Position numbers and translations under genes: made by a program
In this document: piece after piece, positions 29,785 through 38,745 of the stretch
Numbering within the stretch: the first letter of the stretch is position 1
Layout: each line of letters opens with the position of its first letter
The notes under the pieces: generated by a model
The model's database searches: none
What the model was told of the DNA's origin: nothing
The model's input: the letters and a program-made list of their open reading frames with translations, nothing else
NCBI GenBank assembly: GCA_030651575.1
Contig: JAUSFB010000027.1
Coordinates: forward strand, 272,897 to 336,896
DNA from: Phaeospirillum sp.
GTDB taxonomy: Bacteria > Pseudomonadota > Alphaproteobacteria > Rhodospirillales > Magnetospirillaceae
Direction: 5' to 3'
Length of the DNA: 64,000 nt

Positions 29785-29828
29785 CTTTATTCATGAAAAT
29801 AAGAGAGGTTTGGGGGCTTTGCCTCCAA
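29785..29828 (-). terminator. Candidate terminator downstream of the small minus-strand genes
   Basis: Minus strand: TTGGAGGC, AAA loop, GCCCCCAA (seven of eight pairs), then ACCTCTCTTATTTTC. About 50 nt past the stop at 29880. The rest of 29603-29879 holds GC-rich, partly repetitive sequence and no supportable gene. Confidence 0.4.
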
Positions 29829-29879
29829 CCGGGGCCGGGGCAGGAGCCCCACATGGCCAGATCGTCAAGGCCGCTGGAA

Positions 29880-30140
29880 TCACGCGGTTTTTTGGGCTTC
29901 CAGGGCTTCGCGGATTTCATCCAGGCGCTCGACGATGGCGACGATGCCCAGTTCTTCTTCCACCCGTGTCCGTTCCGCCATCAATTCCTGCCGCGCCGCC
30001 GGGTCGGCCGTTTGCCAGCGCACATTCATGCCTTCCTCGTATTCGGCAAAGGTGTGCAGAGCCTCATCCAGCTGGGCGTCCAGCTGGGCTCGCTCTTTCT
30101 TCAAGGCATCTGTCATGGCCTGATTCTCTTCGGCGGACAT
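29880..30140 (-). CDS. Small coiled-coil protein, unknown
   Basis: An 86-residue, highly charged, helical protein (MTDALKKERAQLDAQLDEAL onward), probably one or two coiled-coil helices, with no signal or membrane segment. The start is ATG 30140, 10 nt after the stop of the gene at 30151; ATG 30116 is a possible shorter start. No family recognised. Likely cotranscribed with the 69-residue neighbour. Confidence 0.6.
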   Translation of the reverse strand: MSAEENQAMTDALKKERAQLDAQLDEALHTFAEYEEGMNVRWQTADPAARQELMAERTRVEEELGIVAIVERLDEIREALEAQKTA

Positions 30141-30150
30141 CTGTTTCCCA

Positions 30151-30360
30151 TCACGCGGCTGCCAACCTCGCCCTGGGATTTATCCCTTCGACTGCGGCGT
30201 GGGCGGCGGCATCCTCGACCCCGGTGACCGCCGCGAACAGCATGGCGGCAGCGGTCAGTCCCTCGGCATGCGCAACGGCGTCCGAGTTACCTCCGGCAAC
30301 AGCATCCTGGACGGTTTCATCGTAGGCGGTCAATACCATCTCCAACGTCGCGGCATCCAT
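30151..30360 (-). CDS. Small Ala-rich protein, unknown
   Basis: A 69-residue, alanine-rich helical protein (MDAATLEMVLTAYDETVQDA onward). GGAGGG lies about 7 nt before the ATG, which supports a real gene. No motif or family recognised. It lies downstream of the AT-rich palindromic island and heads a two-gene unit with the coiled-coil protein. Confidence 0.55.
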   Translation of the reverse strand: MDAATLEMVLTAYDETVQDAVAGGNSDAVAHAEGLTAAAMLFAAVTGVEDAAAHAAVEGINPRARLAAA

Positions 30361-30429
30361 GGGGAGCCCTCCGGGTTAATCGCTGAACCGATCCGCCTCC
30401 CCAAAGACGCCGTCCACTCCCTTAGTATG

Positions 30430-30545
30430 CTCAGAGGACTCCTCTGTCGCAATGAAATAATTACCTTACTAAAATTGTGACAAATGTAATACTCATTCAC
30501 GGTAATGCAATTACTTCATAAACATATTATGAATAGAGTGTAACC
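30430..30545. promoter_or_regulatory. AT-rich intergenic island with stacked palindromes
   Basis: 30451-30540 is about 26% G+C by my count (23 of 90). It contains GTAAT-GCA-ATTAC (30502-30514) followed at once by TTCATAA-ACATA-TTATGAA (30515-30533), both perfect inverted repeats, and an ATTACC (30460-30465) that mirrors GGTAAT (30501-30506). It lies upstream of the 69-residue gene and after the stop of the 72-residue gene, so an operator or promoter region is likely. A -35/-10 pair cannot be fixed with confidence. Confidence 0.5.
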
Positions 30546-30547
30546 GC

Positions 30548-30766
30548 CTAGCCCGCCTTTTGCCATGCGGCGAAGGCTTCCATCATCGTCGCTCTGACCG
30601 ACGACGCCGTGGCGGAGGGAAAGTGTTCGGCCAGCAAATCCCAGACTTTACTGTTGTGAAGGAAGCTGCGGGCGAAGGTCTCCAGGTCGGAGGCGTTGGT
30701 CTCGTCCAGCGATTGATAGAGGTAGTCGAACAGGCGCTTGCTGTCCCCGTCGTCAAGCACGGCCAT
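30548..30766 (-). CDS. Small protein of unknown function downstream of trxA
   Basis: A 72-residue protein (MAVLDDGDSKRLFDYLYQSL onward), helical, no cysteines, no signal. ATG 30766 has GGAGGG about 4 nt upstream; an extension to 30811 runs into the trxA terminator hairpin and is rejected. Same strand as trxA but beyond its hairpin, so it may be expressed by read-through. No family recognised. Confidence 0.55.
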   Translation of the reverse strand: MAVLDDGDSKRLFDYLYQSLDETNASDLETFARSFLHNSKVWDLLAEHFPSATASSVRATMMEAFAAWQKAG

Positions 30767-30798
30767 GCCGCCCTCCGGATCAGGTGTCTTCAACGCAA

Positions 30799-30824
30799 CG
30801 AGCCCCGCCAATGGGCGGGGCTCG
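30799..30824 (-). terminator. Hairpin terminator after trxA
   Basis: A perfect 11-bp G-C-rich stem (30824-30814 with 30809-30799) and a 4-nt CATT loop, 25 nt past the trxA stop, followed by TTGCGTTG. The U-tract is poor. Confidence 0.6.
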
Positions 30825-30848
30825 AACTCAAAGCCGATATCCCCGCCT

Positions 30849-31163
30849 TTACAGGCTGGCTTCGACCCACTCGAACAGCTTGCTCTTGGGAAGAGCGCCG
30901 ATCTTGGTGGCGGCCACTTGACCGTCCTTGAAGATCATCAGAGTGGGAATGCCGCGAACGCCGTACTTTCCCGGCACCCCCGGATTCTCATCGATGTTGA
31001 TCTTGGCGACGGTGATCTTGGCGGCCATATCCTTGGCGAGTTCCTCGAGCGCCGGGGCGATCTGGCGGCAGGGGCCGCACCATTCGGCCCAAAAGTCCAC
31101 CAGGACCGGACCGGTGGCGTTGAGCACATCGGCCTCGAACGAGGAATCGGTCACATTCTTCAT
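30849..31163 (-). CDS. trxA: Thioredoxin
   Basis: General cytoplasmic protein-disulfide reductase. The 104 residues are normal length, with active site Trp28-Cys29-Gly-Pro-Cys32 in [11 protein letters not shown] and the cis-proline loop [12 protein letters not shown] 31163 has AAGGAA 7 nt upstream; an in-frame ATG at 31199 lies in the leader. It has its own promoter at 31239-31267. Confidence 0.96.
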   Translation of the reverse strand: MKNVTDSSFEADVLNATGPVLVDFWAEWCGPCRQIAPALEELAKDMAAKITVAKINIDENPGVPGKYGVRGIPTLMIFKDGQVAATKIGALPKSKLFEWVEASL

Positions 31164-31238
31164 AGGCACGTTCCTTGTCGAATTCAGATAACGGAGCATC
31201 CTCCGCTCCGGCGAGATCGTATCCGCACCGGAAACGCC

Positions 31239-31267
31239 ACTCTAGAAAGCCGCCGACGAAGCGTCAA
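31239..31267 (-). promoter_or_regulatory. Promoter of trxA
   Basis: Minus strand: TTGACG (31267-31262), 17-nt spacer, TAGAGT (31244-31239). The start site near 31232 gives a ~69-nt leader. The upstream boundary is the chemoreceptor stop codon. Confidence 0.6.
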
Positions 31268-31280
31268 GCAAACCGCATGA

Positions 31281-33080
31281 CTATTTACCACTGATCCGCA
31301 AGATGAAGCCATCGACCTCGCGACTAAGCGTCTCGGATTGCCGGGACAGCTCGGAGGCCGCCGCCGACACCTGCTCCGCCGATTCCGTGGCTTCGGCGGC
31401 GGTGGTCTGCACCGTAACGATGGCGGCGGACACCGAGGCTGCTCCGGCGGCCGCCTCGGCGACGTTGCGCGCGATCTCCAGCGTCACCGCGTTTTGTTCC
31501 TCGACCGCGCCAGCGACGGAGGCGGACGCCTCCTCGATCTGCGATACAGTGCGCGAGATTTCCTCGATGGCGGAAATGGCCTCGGCGGACACGCCCTGGA
31601 TCTGAGAGACCTGCGACGTGATGTCCTCGGTGGCCCTGGCGGTCTGATTGGCCAGGTGCTTGACCTCGTTGGCGACCACGGCAAAGCCCTTGCCGGCATC
31701 ACCGGCGCGGGCGGCCTCGATGGTGGCGTTCAACGCCAGCAAATTGGTCTGGGCCGCGATGTCGTTGATCAGGCTGACGATGGCGCCGATGCGTTGGGCC
31801 GCCTCGGCCAGCCCCCGCACCGTGGTGTCGGTGCGCGACGCTACCATGGAGGCCTCCGCCGCCACGGTGGCGGCACGGTTGACCTGACCGCTGATTTCCT
31901 GGATCGAGGCGGAGAACTCTTCCACCGCCGAAGCCACCGCCTGAACATTGACCGAGGCCTGCTCGGCCGCGGCGGCCACCGTCATGGCCTGTTTGGTGGT
32001 TTCGGTAGCCTGGGCCGACATGGCCCCGGACGAGGCCTCCAACTCCGTGGACGCGGCGGCGACGGCGTTGACCACCCCCTTGACCTGGGTGTTGGCGAAG
32101 GTGATGAACTCGGCGTCGCGCTGCTCCATCAGTTTCAGCGAGTTGTTGATGGTGCGGGCGTAACCGACGAAATCACCGCGCAGGCCGGTAGTGATGATCC
32201 GGCGGTAATAATTGCGGCCGTTGGCCGATTCCACCGCGGCAAAGGCCTCCTTGCCGAACGCTTCGGTCAGATCGAGCAATCGGTTGATGTTGCGCAGCAA
32301 GACTCCGACCTCGTCACCGCGGCGGATGGAAAGAATACGGGCATTGAGGTCACCGCCCGACGACCGCCCCAGAATGTGGTTGGCGGAGGACAGGTCGTCG
32401 GCGACCATTCCCACGGAGCGGCCGATCTTGAGGGCGACGACAATGCCGGCCAACGAACACAGCGCCACGACGATCATGAACCCCATGGCGAGGCTGCGGC
32501 TGCTGGAAACGGTGGCGTTTTCGTCTTCGGCGCTGCGCTGAACGATCCGGTCGATGATGGCGTCGAGGCGCTCCATGTCCTTTTGCAGCTGATCGGACAG
32601 GGCGTCAAAGTCTCCCATCAACTTGTTCCCGGTCGGGGGGCCTTCGGCCACAAAGGCCTTGGCCATTTTCTGTCCGGCCTCGTAATAGGCCGGAAAGTGG
32701 CCTCGCGCCTGATCGAGCGCCCCGCCCAGCTCGACCTGGCCGAGGAGCTTGGCCAGGCCGCCCAGCCTGGAGGCGTCCTGATCAAAGCGTTCGGCGAAGA
32801 CCTTGGCCTTGTCGAAACCGTCATTCATGCCGTCGAGGCCGCGGGTGGCGGAAACGTCGGTCAGCCACTGCTGGACCTGCACCACGTCGAAGCGCAAGTC
32901 CTTCGATGCCTGGGCGATACCAAAGACATTGGAGCGGAAATGGCCGGCGATGTCGGCGATATTGCCGATGCCGACGATGCCGGACCAGACGCCGCCCACA
33001 CCGGCGAACAGGCAGATGATGGCCGGGGCCAGCACCGCGATGGTGATTTTCCTGGCCTCGGATCGGAGGGAATTTCTCAT
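31281..33080 (-). CDS. Methyl-accepting chemotaxis protein
   Basis: Membrane chemoreceptor of 599 residues. Two membrane helices (about 12-35 and 195-220) flank a ~160-residue periplasmic helical sensor. A HAMP-like region and a short insert ([20 protein letters not shown]) follow, then the cytoplasmic signalling coil with its hairpin tip region [20 protein letters not shown], where CheA/CheW bind. It ends without a CheR-binding pentapeptide. It starts 14 nt after a PAS protein, so the two form one operon; the PAS protein probably supplies a redox signal. Confidence 0.93.
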   Translation of the reverse strand: MRNSLRSEARKITIAVLAPAIICLFAGVGGVWSGIVGIGNIADIAGHFRSNVFGIAQASKDLRFDVVQVQQWLTDVSATRGLDGMNDGFDKAKVFAERFDQDASRLGGLAKLLGQVELGGALDQARGHFPAYYEAGQKMAKAFVAEGPPTGNKLMGDFDALSDQLQKDMERLDAIIDRIVQRSAEDENATVSSSRSLAMGFMIVVALCSLAGIVVALKIGRSVGMVADDLSSANHILGRSSGGDLNARILSIRRGDEVGVLLRNINRLLDLTEAFGKEAFAAVESANGRNYYRRIITTGLRGDFVGYARTINNSLKLMEQRDAEFITFANTQVKGVVNAVAAASTELEASSGAMSAQATETTKQAMTVAAAAEQASVNVQAVASAVEEFSASIQEISGQVNRAATVAAEASMVASRTDTTVRGLAEAAQRIGAIVSLINDIAAQTNLLALNATIEAARAGDAGKGFAVVANEVKHLANQTARATEDITSQVSQIQGVSAEAISAIEEISRTVSQIEEASASVAGAVEEQNAVTLEIARNVAEAAAGAASVSAAIVTVQTTAAEATESAEQVSAAASELSRQSETLSREVDGFILRISGK

Positions 33081-33094
33081 CTGTCCGACTCCGG

Positions 33095-33634
33095 TCAGGT
33101 ATTTGGGGTGATGGCGAAGATGAATCGGGCGTAGCTGTCAAAGCCCGCATCCTCCACCGCCCGGTGCAGCATGGCCCACGAGGCGTCAAGCCCCGCCTTG
33201 CGGTCCGCGTGCCGATTCTCCTCGTCCAGCAGGCGGCGGTAGAGCGGCTTGATCTTTTCCAGCGCGCCCGGCTCCGGCACCCGCCGGTTGGAGTGATAGC
33301 CGACAATCTGTCCCGCGCCGTCAAAGCTGGGGGTGACATGGGCGAAGACCCAGTAATTATCGCCATTCTTGGACATGTTGTTGACGTAGGCGAACAGCTC
33401 GTGACCGCTGGATACGGTGTCCCACAGCAGCTTGAACACGCAGCGGGGCATTTCGGGATGGCGGATGATGGAATGAGGCTGACCGATCAACTCGGCTTCG
33501 GTAAAGCCGCTGACGCTCAAGAAAACGTCATTGACATAGGTCAGGCGCCCTTTCGGGTCGGTTTTGCTGACAATCAGCTCTTCGGCCGGGAATATCCGTT
33601 CCTTACCCGAAGGAATAGCGCGTACAGGTTCCAT
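33095..33634 (-). CDS. Aer-like PAS domain protein
   Basis: A 179-residue soluble protein with one PAS domain at about residues 20-120. The stretch [20 protein letters not shown] then [10 protein letters not shown] matches the FAD-binding PAS of the aerotaxis receptor Aer; a helical tail follows. No membrane segment and no signalling coil. The next gene encodes a complete chemoreceptor, so this pair looks like an Aer split over two polypeptides. FAD binding is inferred from family resemblance. Confidence 0.88.
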   Translation of the reverse strand: MEPVRAIPSGKERIFPAEELIVSKTDPKGRLTYVNDVFLSVSGFTEAELIGQPHSIIRHPEMPRCVFKLLWDTVSSGHELFAYVNNMSKNGDNYWVFAHVTPSFDGAGQIVGYHSNRRVPEPGALEKIKPLYRRLLDEENRHADRKAGLDASWAMLHRAVEDAGFDSYARFIFAITPNT

Positions 33635-33747
33635 AGCCCAAGACTCCCCATCTACCCCTATCTGTTTGAACTAGGTAGCAGTACGGATGTGCTTGTGCAA
33701 GTGAGAAGCAACTTGAACTAAAACATGCCGGCCGATTGCTCGCCCGA

Positions 33748-34389
33748 TCAACCGCCCCGGACCGCCGCCATAAAGGCCCGGATCTTGTCGGCATCCTTGA
33801 CGCCGGGGGCGCTTTCAACGCCGGACGAGACATCGACCGCCCGAGCGCCGGAAATACGGATGGCCTCGGCCACATTGGCCGGGGTCAAGCCGCCGGCCAG
33901 CATCCATGGCACGCCCCATTTGCGGCCCTTGAGGATGGTCCAGTCGAAGCTGACCGCGTTGCCACCGGGCAGGGTCGCGCCCTTGGGCGGCTTGGCGTCG
34001 AACAGCAGGCGATCGGTTACGGCCAGGAACGGCTCGGCCTGCGCCAGATCCTCCGCCGAAGCGACGGAAACCACCTTCATCACCGGCAGGCCGTATTCCA
34101 GGCGGATGGCCTCGATCCGCTCGGGCGTCTCGTGGCCGTGCAGTTGCAGCAGATCAAGGCGAACACGGGTCAGCACCCGATCCAAGGTAGCATCGTCGGG
34201 ATCGACGAACAGCCCGACCTTGGTCACGTCGTCGGGGGCGAATTCCACCAGATCGGCGGCAAGTTCGGCCGTCACGGCGCGGGGGCTGGGTGGGTAGAAC
34301 ACCAGTCCGACATAATCGGCGCCGGCTTCGATGGCGGCATCCATGGCGTCTTCGTCATTGATGCCACAGATCTTGACCTCGACCACCAT
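33748..34389 (-). CDS. trpF: Phosphoribosylanthranilate isomerase
   Basis: Third step of tryptophan synthesis, an Amadori rearrangement of PRA to CdRP. The 213-residue TIM barrel begins EVKICGINDEDAM, with the catalytic Cys in KICG, and ends with the DVSSGVES phosphate loop. It is the last gene of ihfB-lapA-pyrF-trpF, 2 nt after the pyrF stop. trpB would normally be next but lies 25.8 kb away on the same strand. Confidence 0.96.
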   Translation of the reverse strand: MVVEVKICGINDEDAMDAAIEAGADYVGLVFYPPSPRAVTAELAADLVEFAPDDVTKVGLFVDPDDATLDRVLTRVRLDLLQLHGHETPERIEAIRLEYGLPVMKVVSVASAEDLAQAEPFLAVTDRLLFDAKPPKGATLPGGNAVSFDWTILKGRKWGVPWMLAGGLTPANVAEAIRISGARAVDVSSGVESAPGVKDADKIRAFMAAVRGG

Positions 34390-34391
34390 GG

Positions 34392-35105
34392 CTAGAGTCC
34401 CAACTCGGCCCTGATCCGGTCGGCGGCCTCCACCGGATCGGCGGCGGCGATGATGGGACGCCCGATCACCAGCACATCGGCCCCCTTGGCGCGGGCCTCG
34501 GCCGGGGTGAGGAAACGCTTCTGGTCACCGGCCTCGCTCCAGGCGGGACGGATGCCGGGGATCACCAGCTTGAAGCCGGGGCCGCATTGGGCGCGCACCG
34601 CCTCGACCTCCAGCGGCGAGCAGACGATGCCGTCGGCCCCGCTGTCCTGGGCCAGGGCGGCGAGGCGCTTGACTTGCTCCAGCACCGGCCCGCCAAAGCC
34701 CACCGCCTCGGCCCCGGCCTGATCCAGGCTGGTGAGAATGGTGACGGCGACCACGGCGGGCGGGGAAACGCCCAGCTTGTCCGCTTCATCCCTGGCGGCG
34801 TCGGCGGCGGCGCGGATCATGGCGGCCCCGCCCGAGGCATGGATGGTGGTGATGGCGGCCTTCAGCCGAACCACGCCGCGGATGGCGGCGGCGACGGTGT
34901 TGGGGATGTCGTGCAGCTTCAGGTCAACGAACAGCGGCATGCCCAGGCGGGACACCGCCTCCATTCCCGCGGGGCCGTTGGTGACGAAGTATTCCAGGCC
35001 AAGCTTGAACCCGCCGACCCGGCCGGTCAATTGCCGGGCAAAGGCGGCGGCCTTGGCGGATTCGGTGGTGTCGAGGGCGACGTAAACGGGATTGGTGGAG
35101 GGCAT
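34392..35105 (-). CDS. pyrF: Orotidine 5'-phosphate decarboxylase
   Basis: Last step of UMP synthesis. The 237 residues carry the catalytic FVDLKLHDIPNT motif (Asp-Lys-x-Asp network) and a C-terminal GRPI phosphate-binding segment. ATG 35105 has AGGA 6 nt upstream; a TTG at 35120 is ignored. It sits between lapA and trpF, 17 nt from the lapA stop. Confidence 0.96.
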   Translation of the reverse strand: MPSTNPVYVALDTTESAKAAAFARQLTGRVGGFKLGLEYFVTNGPAGMEAVSRLGMPLFVDLKLHDIPNTVAAAIRGVVRLKAAITTIHASGGAAMIRAAADAARDEADKLGVSPPAVVAVTILTSLDQAGAEAVGFGGPVLEQVKRLAALAQDSGADGIVCSPLEVEAVRAQCGPGFKLVIPGIRPAWSEAGDQKRFLTPAEARAKGADVLVIGRPIIAAADPVEAADRIRAELGL

Positions 35106-35122
35106 GAAAGTCCTGATCAAGG

Positions 35123-35407
35123 TTACGGCGTCGGGGACTGACGGTCGGCCAACCGACGTTCCAGGCTATCGGCGCGCCGGCGCTCGGCGCGGGCGCGCAG
35201 GCGGGCTCCGGCGCCCGAGACCCAGACGAGGGCCGCGCCGGTCGCCAGCCCCAGCGCCAACGGCGCCAGCACGGCGAGATAGGCCGCCACGTCAAGGCCG
35301 AAGGGCAGCGGCCACAGGTCGAAATGGATCTCCTGGCGGTTGGCGACGGCGAACACCGTCGCCACCACGGCCAAAGGCAGGCCGATCAACCAGGCGACAA
35401 GCCTCAT
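35123..35407 (-). CDS. lapA: LapA/DUF1049-family membrane protein
   Basis: A 94-residue inner-membrane protein with two hydrophobic segments (about 4-22 and 43-65) joined by a [11 protein letters not shown] loop, then a basic cytoplasmic tail. This is the DUF1049/LapA pattern, associated with lipopolysaccharide assembly control in enterobacteria. The ATG overlaps the ihfB stop (ATGA). Position after ihfB is conserved in alphaproteobacteria. Confidence 0.85.
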   Translation of the reverse strand: MRLVAWLIGLPLAVVATVFAVANRQEIHFDLWPLPFGLDVAAYLAVLAPLALGLATGAALVWVSGAGARLRARAERRRADSLERRLADRQSPTP

Positions 35408-35697
35408 GATCCGCCACCCTCGATGTTGAGCTTCTCGCGCAACTGCTTGCCGGTCTTGAAGAAGGGAATCGCCTTGCCCTCAACCGACACGGTTTCGCCG
35501 GTGCGGGGATTGCGGCCCTGGCGGGGGTCGCGCTTCTTGACCGAAAAGGCGCCGAAGCCGCGCAACTCAACCCGGTCGCCACGCGCCAGGGCGCCGGCGA
35601 TCTCGTCGAAAATGGTGGTGACGATACGCTCCACATCCCGTTGATAGAGATGGGGATTGCGTTCGGCCAGACGGGCGATCAGCTCCGACTTGGTCAT
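35404..35697 (-). CDS. ihfB: Integration host factor subunit beta
   Basis: DNA-bending nucleoid protein that pairs with IhfA. The 97 residues include [20 protein letters not shown], the beta-arm with the intercalating proline. ATG 35697 has GAGGAA about 10 nt upstream; the frame extends to 35766 without support. In many relatives ihfB follows rpsA in the aroA-cmk-rpsA group; here the lipoprotein gene and gpsA are upstream. Confidence 0.96.
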   Translation of the reverse strand: MTKSELIARLAERNPHLYQRDVERIVTTIFDEIAGALARGDRVELRGFGAFSVKKRDPRQGRNPRTGETVSVEGKAIPFFKTGKQLREKLNIEGGGS

Positions 35698-35737
35698 GGG
35701 ATTGCACTTCCTCGAATGGTGGCGGTCGATGGGGGCA

Positions 35738-35766
35738 AGGATGCCGGACTGCCCTGGCAGCGTCAA
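35738..35766 (-). promoter_or_regulatory. Candidate promoter of ihfB-lapA-pyrF-trpF
   Basis: Minus strand: TTGACG (35766-35761), 17-nt spacer, CATCCT (35743-35738). The start site near 35731 leaves a ~34-nt leader. Good -35, poor -10. Confidence 0.35.
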
Positions 35767-35782
35767 GCCAAGTCGTTGAGTT

Positions 35783-36286
35783 TCATTGACTTTCCGAGTC
35801 TTTCATCGGCTCCGACACTTCCCAGGTGCCGTCAGCATGGCGGCAGGCCACCACGTCGCGGATGAAATCGCCCTCGGTCTCGTGCAGGCGGCTGGCTTGC
35901 TGGTGCAAGGCGCGGCAGGGCCGTCCGCCGGCATCGGTCCAGCCGTCCCCCACCGCCGTGACCGAGCCCCGATGGCCGTGGGTCTCCCACTTGACCGGTT
36001 CGCCCGCCTTGCCGGTCTCGGCCGCCTCCACCGTGGCGGTGGCCCACATGCGTTGGGCCGGCGGATCCACATAGGTGCCCAGAGCATAGCCCATGGCCGC
36101 CCCCGCGACGACGCCCACTCCGGAAAAGGCCCAGGGATAATGGGTGCCGATGGCGGCGGCGCGGCCGATGCCGCCGCCGATCATGGCCCCGGCCCCGGTT
36201 CCCCATAACTGCCCCTCGGTGGGATTCTCGGCGCAGCCGGCGACGGCCAAGACCATGACGCCCGCCGCAAAAGTCCTGCCGATCAT
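35783..36286 (-). CDS. Outer-membrane lipoprotein with glycine-zipper domain
   Basis: A 167-residue lipoprotein. The signal peptide ends in the lipobox VAGC, with Cys18 to be acylated by Lgt. A glycine-rich segment ([19 protein letters not shown] and [13 protein letters not shown]) forms two hydrophobic zipper helices, as in the 17-kDa surface antigen/SlyB group. The C-terminal ~80 residues look like the surface-antigen beta fold with [13 protein letters not shown]. It lies 36 nt after gpsA on the same strand. Confidence 0.82.
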   Translation of the reverse strand: MIGRTFAAGVMVLAVAGCAENPTEGQLWGTGAGAMIGGGIGRAAAIGTHYPWAFSGVGVVAGAAMGYALGTYVDPPAQRMWATATVEAAETGKAGEPVKWETHGHRGSVTAVGDGWTDAGGRPCRALHQQASRLHETEGDFIRDVVACRHADGTWEVSEPMKDSESQ

Positions 36287-36322
36287 GAATGCTTCCCCCC
36301 GATGATGTCGGGTCAGTATGCC

Positions 36323-37315
36323 CTACAATCCCTCGCTGCGAAATGGCCGCGACAGCAACGCCCGAATGGCCTCGTCCAGGCTGACGCCCTTGTTGATGAT
36401 GGCGTCGACGGCGGCGCAGATCGGCATCTCGACCCCGATCCGAGCCGCCATGTCCATCACCGCGCCGGCGGTGGTGACGCCTTCGGTCACCGAGCGGCGC
36501 TCCGCCAGGATTTCGGCCAGACCGCGCCCCTCGCCCAGCGCGAAGCCCAGCGAGTAGTTGCGCGACTGGGTCGAGGACGCGGTCAGAATCAGGTCGCCCA
36601 GCCCGGACAGTCCCATCAGAGTCTCGGGCCGCCCGCCCTTGGCCATGGCAAGGCGGGTCAGTTCGGCCAGACCGCGGGTGATCAGCGCCGCCCGCGCATT
36701 GTCGCCCAGGCCGCGCCCCTCGACGATGCCGCAGGCGATGGCCAGCACGTTCTTGACCGCGCCGCCCATCTGAGCACCCACCAGATCGTCGGACAGATAG
36801 GGGCGGAAGCTGGCCGTGCCCAGCGCCTCCACCAGCTTTTGCCCCAATCCGGCATCGGCGCAGGCCAGGGTGACGGCGGTGGGCTGGCCCCGCGCCACCT
36901 CGATGGCGAAGGTCGGACCCGACAGAACCGCAACCACCGCACCGGGCAGTTCGGCCGCCACCGCGTCGGCCATCAGGGCGCAGGTGGACAGTTCGATCCC
37001 CTTGGCGCAGATCACCGCCGGCACTCCGGCGCGCCAATGCGGCGCCAAGGCGCGGCAAGCGGCGCGCAGATGCTGGGCCGGCGGCACCAGCAGCACCGCG
37101 TCGGCCCCGGCGACCTCGGCATGATCCGAGGTGGCGCGAATGGCGGGGTCCAGCGGCACTCCGGCCAGGAAGTCGGTATTGACATGGGCGGTGTTGACCG
37201 AGTCCACCACCGAGGCCTCGCGCGCCCACAGCACCACGTCACGACCGGCGCGCCGCGCCGTCAGCGCCAGCGCGGTTCCCCAGGCTCCGCCCCCCACTAC
37301 GCCGATGGTGTTCAT
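36323..37315 (-). CDS. gpsA: NAD(P)-dependent glycerol-3-phosphate dehydrogenase
   Basis: Makes sn-glycerol-3-phosphate from DHAP for phospholipid synthesis. The 330 residues have an N-terminal Rossmann motif VVGGGAWGTALA, the ICAKGIELST region with the catalytic-site lysine neighbourhood, and the helical C-terminal domain with GLSGLGDLILT. AGGGGGGG precedes the ATG. It lies 69 nt after ccmI on the same strand and may be read from the ccm operon. Confidence 0.96.
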   Translation of the reverse strand: MNTIGVVGGGAWGTALALTARRAGRDVVLWAREASVVDSVNTAHVNTDFLAGVPLDPAIRATSDHAEVAGADAVLLVPPAQHLRAACRALAPHWRAGVPAVICAKGIELSTCALMADAVAAELPGAVVAVLSGPTFAIEVARGQPTAVTLACADAGLGQKLVEALGTASFRPYLSDDLVGAQMGGAVKNVLAIACGIVEGRGLGDNARAALITRGLAELTRLAMAKGGRPETLMGLSGLGDLILTASSTQSRNYSLGFALGEGRGLAEILAERRSVTEGVTTAGAVMDMAARIGVEMPICAAVDAIINKGVSLDEAIRALLSRPFRSEGL

Positions 37316-37384
37316 ACGTCCCCCCCCCTCTTATTTCGATGGGTTTTACGGGGCATTGCCCGTACCCATCAGGGACTTTAAGTC

Positions 37385-38218
37385 CTAAGGCTTCAGTCCG
37401 TCCAATTGCTGCTGTACCTGGCCGCGTGCGGGCGAATCCGCCGGCAGTTTGTCAAGCAGGCGAGTCCACAGCTTGCGCGCCTGGATTTTGTCGCCCTTGG
37501 CTGCGGCGTCAAGGCCCAGGAAGTACAGCGCGTCGGGCTGGCCGGGATCGATGGCCAGAACCTCACCCATCAGACCGACCACGTCCGGCGGCAAGGTCTC
37601 GCCCTCGGCCTCGTCCAGCAGCAAGATGGCGTATTCGATGCGGGGTTGGACCTCGCCGGGCAGCTGCTTGACCGCCTTGGCATAGGCGTCCTTGGCCTCG
37701 TCGATCTTGCCCAGCGCCCGGTAGGAGCGGCCCAGCATGCCCCAGCCCTTCCCATCGGCGGGATCGCTCTTCAGCCGCTCGGCCAGGCGTTCGACCATGG
37801 CCTGAATGGTGTTGACCTTCTCGTGCATCTCGGCGATCTGTGCGGCCCGGCCCGCATAGGGCCGATCCGGCAGTTCCGGCGCGCCCAGCGCCAGATAAAA
37901 GCCCAGCGTCGCCAGTGGGATCACCAAAACGATAGTCAGCGCGGCGCGCTTGCCGGCATTGACCCGGATCGGCCTGGCGGTCTTTTCGCTCTCGCCGGCG
38001 GCCAGCATGCGGCGCTGAATCTCGGTCCGCGCCGCATCGGCCTGATCCGCCGACAGCAAGCCCCGGTCCACGTCGCGGGCGATTTCATCCAACTGATCGC
38101 GGTAGACCGTCAGATCGTAGTCCACACGGGCGGCGCCGATGGCGACGGGGCGCAGCAGGGGACGCAGCAGCATGGCCAGCACCAGGGCCAGCATGGCGGC
38201 GAAAACGATCCAGATCAT
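37385..38218 (-). CDS. ccmI: Cytochrome c maturation protein CcmI
   Basis: Holds apocytochrome c for haem ligation. The 277 residues have an N-terminal membrane helix, a cytoplasmic loop (DQLDEIARDVDRGLLSADQA), a second membrane helix near 92-112, and a periplasmic TPR domain (GKGWGMLGRSYRALGKIDEA). The ATG overlaps the ccmH stop by 4 nt. Last gene of the ccm operon. Confidence 0.93.
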   Translation of the reverse strand: MIWIVFAAMLALVLAMLLRPLLRPVAIGAARVDYDLTVYRDQLDEIARDVDRGLLSADQADAARTEIQRRMLAAGESEKTARPIRVNAGKRAALTIVLVIPLATLGFYLALGAPELPDRPYAGRAAQIAEMHEKVNTIQAMVERLAERLKSDPADGKGWGMLGRSYRALGKIDEAKDAYAKAVKQLPGEVQPRIEYAILLLDEAEGETLPPDVVGLMGEVLAIDPGQPDALYFLGLDAAAKGDKIQARKLWTRLLDKLPADSPARGQVQQQLDGLKP

Positions 38219-38745
38219 TTACCCGACTCCTTCAGCAGCGCGTCGAGGCGACGGCGCTCGTCGGCGGATAGCGGCGGCGGCGGCGGTTGGATGGTGGCGG
38301 TGCGGCGGCGGCGGTAAAAGCCGAACACTACCGCCAGGGCGCCGACGAACAAGGCGAACGGCCCCAGCCACAGCACCAGGGTGGTGCCCTTGAACGGCGG
38401 CTTCAGCAAGACATAGTCGCCATAACGGTCGACCACGAACTTGCGCACCATGTCGTCGGTATCGCCGGCCCCGATACGCTCGCGCACGATGACGCGCAGA
38501 TCCTTGGCCAGATCGGCGTCGGAATCGTCGATGGACTGGTTCTGGCAGACCAGACAGCGGAGATCCTTGCCCAATTCGCGGGCGCGATGCTCCTGGGCCG
38601 GGTCCTTCATCATCTCGTCCGGATTGACGGCCAGGGCGGGCGAGGCCAGGGCCAGCAGCATCGCGAGAACCGGGATGCCAAACGCCGGCCGACCCTTCGA
38701 GACGCTTCGGGGCTCGGAATGAGGGGAGAAAAGGGCCGGGCTCAT
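38215..38745 (-). CDS. ccmH: Cytochrome c maturation protein CcmH
   Basis: Thiol-redox component of system I that reduces the apocytochrome CxxCH before haem attachment. The 176 residues have a signal-anchor, the family motif LRCLVCQNQSI with its two cysteines, and a membrane helix near 121-143, followed by a cytoplasmic tail. The N-terminal ~20 residues before the signal are unusually polar, so a later start is possible. It overlaps ccmG and ccmI by 4 nt each. Confidence 0.93.
   Translation of the reverse strand: MSPALFSPHSEPRSVSKGRPAFGIPVLAMLLALASPALAVNPDEMMKDPAQEHRARELGKDLRCLVCQNQSIDDSDADLAKDLRVIVRERIGAGDTDDMVRKFVVDRYGDYVLLKPPFKGTTLVLWLGPFALFVGALAVVFGFYRRRRTATIQPPPPPLSADERRRLDALLKESGK

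Noticed and set aside
29609..30325. 238-codon plus-strand frame over the small-gene region
   Set aside because: Pro/Arg/Ser-rich low-complexity translation without ribosome site. The minus-strand small genes there have ribosome sites.
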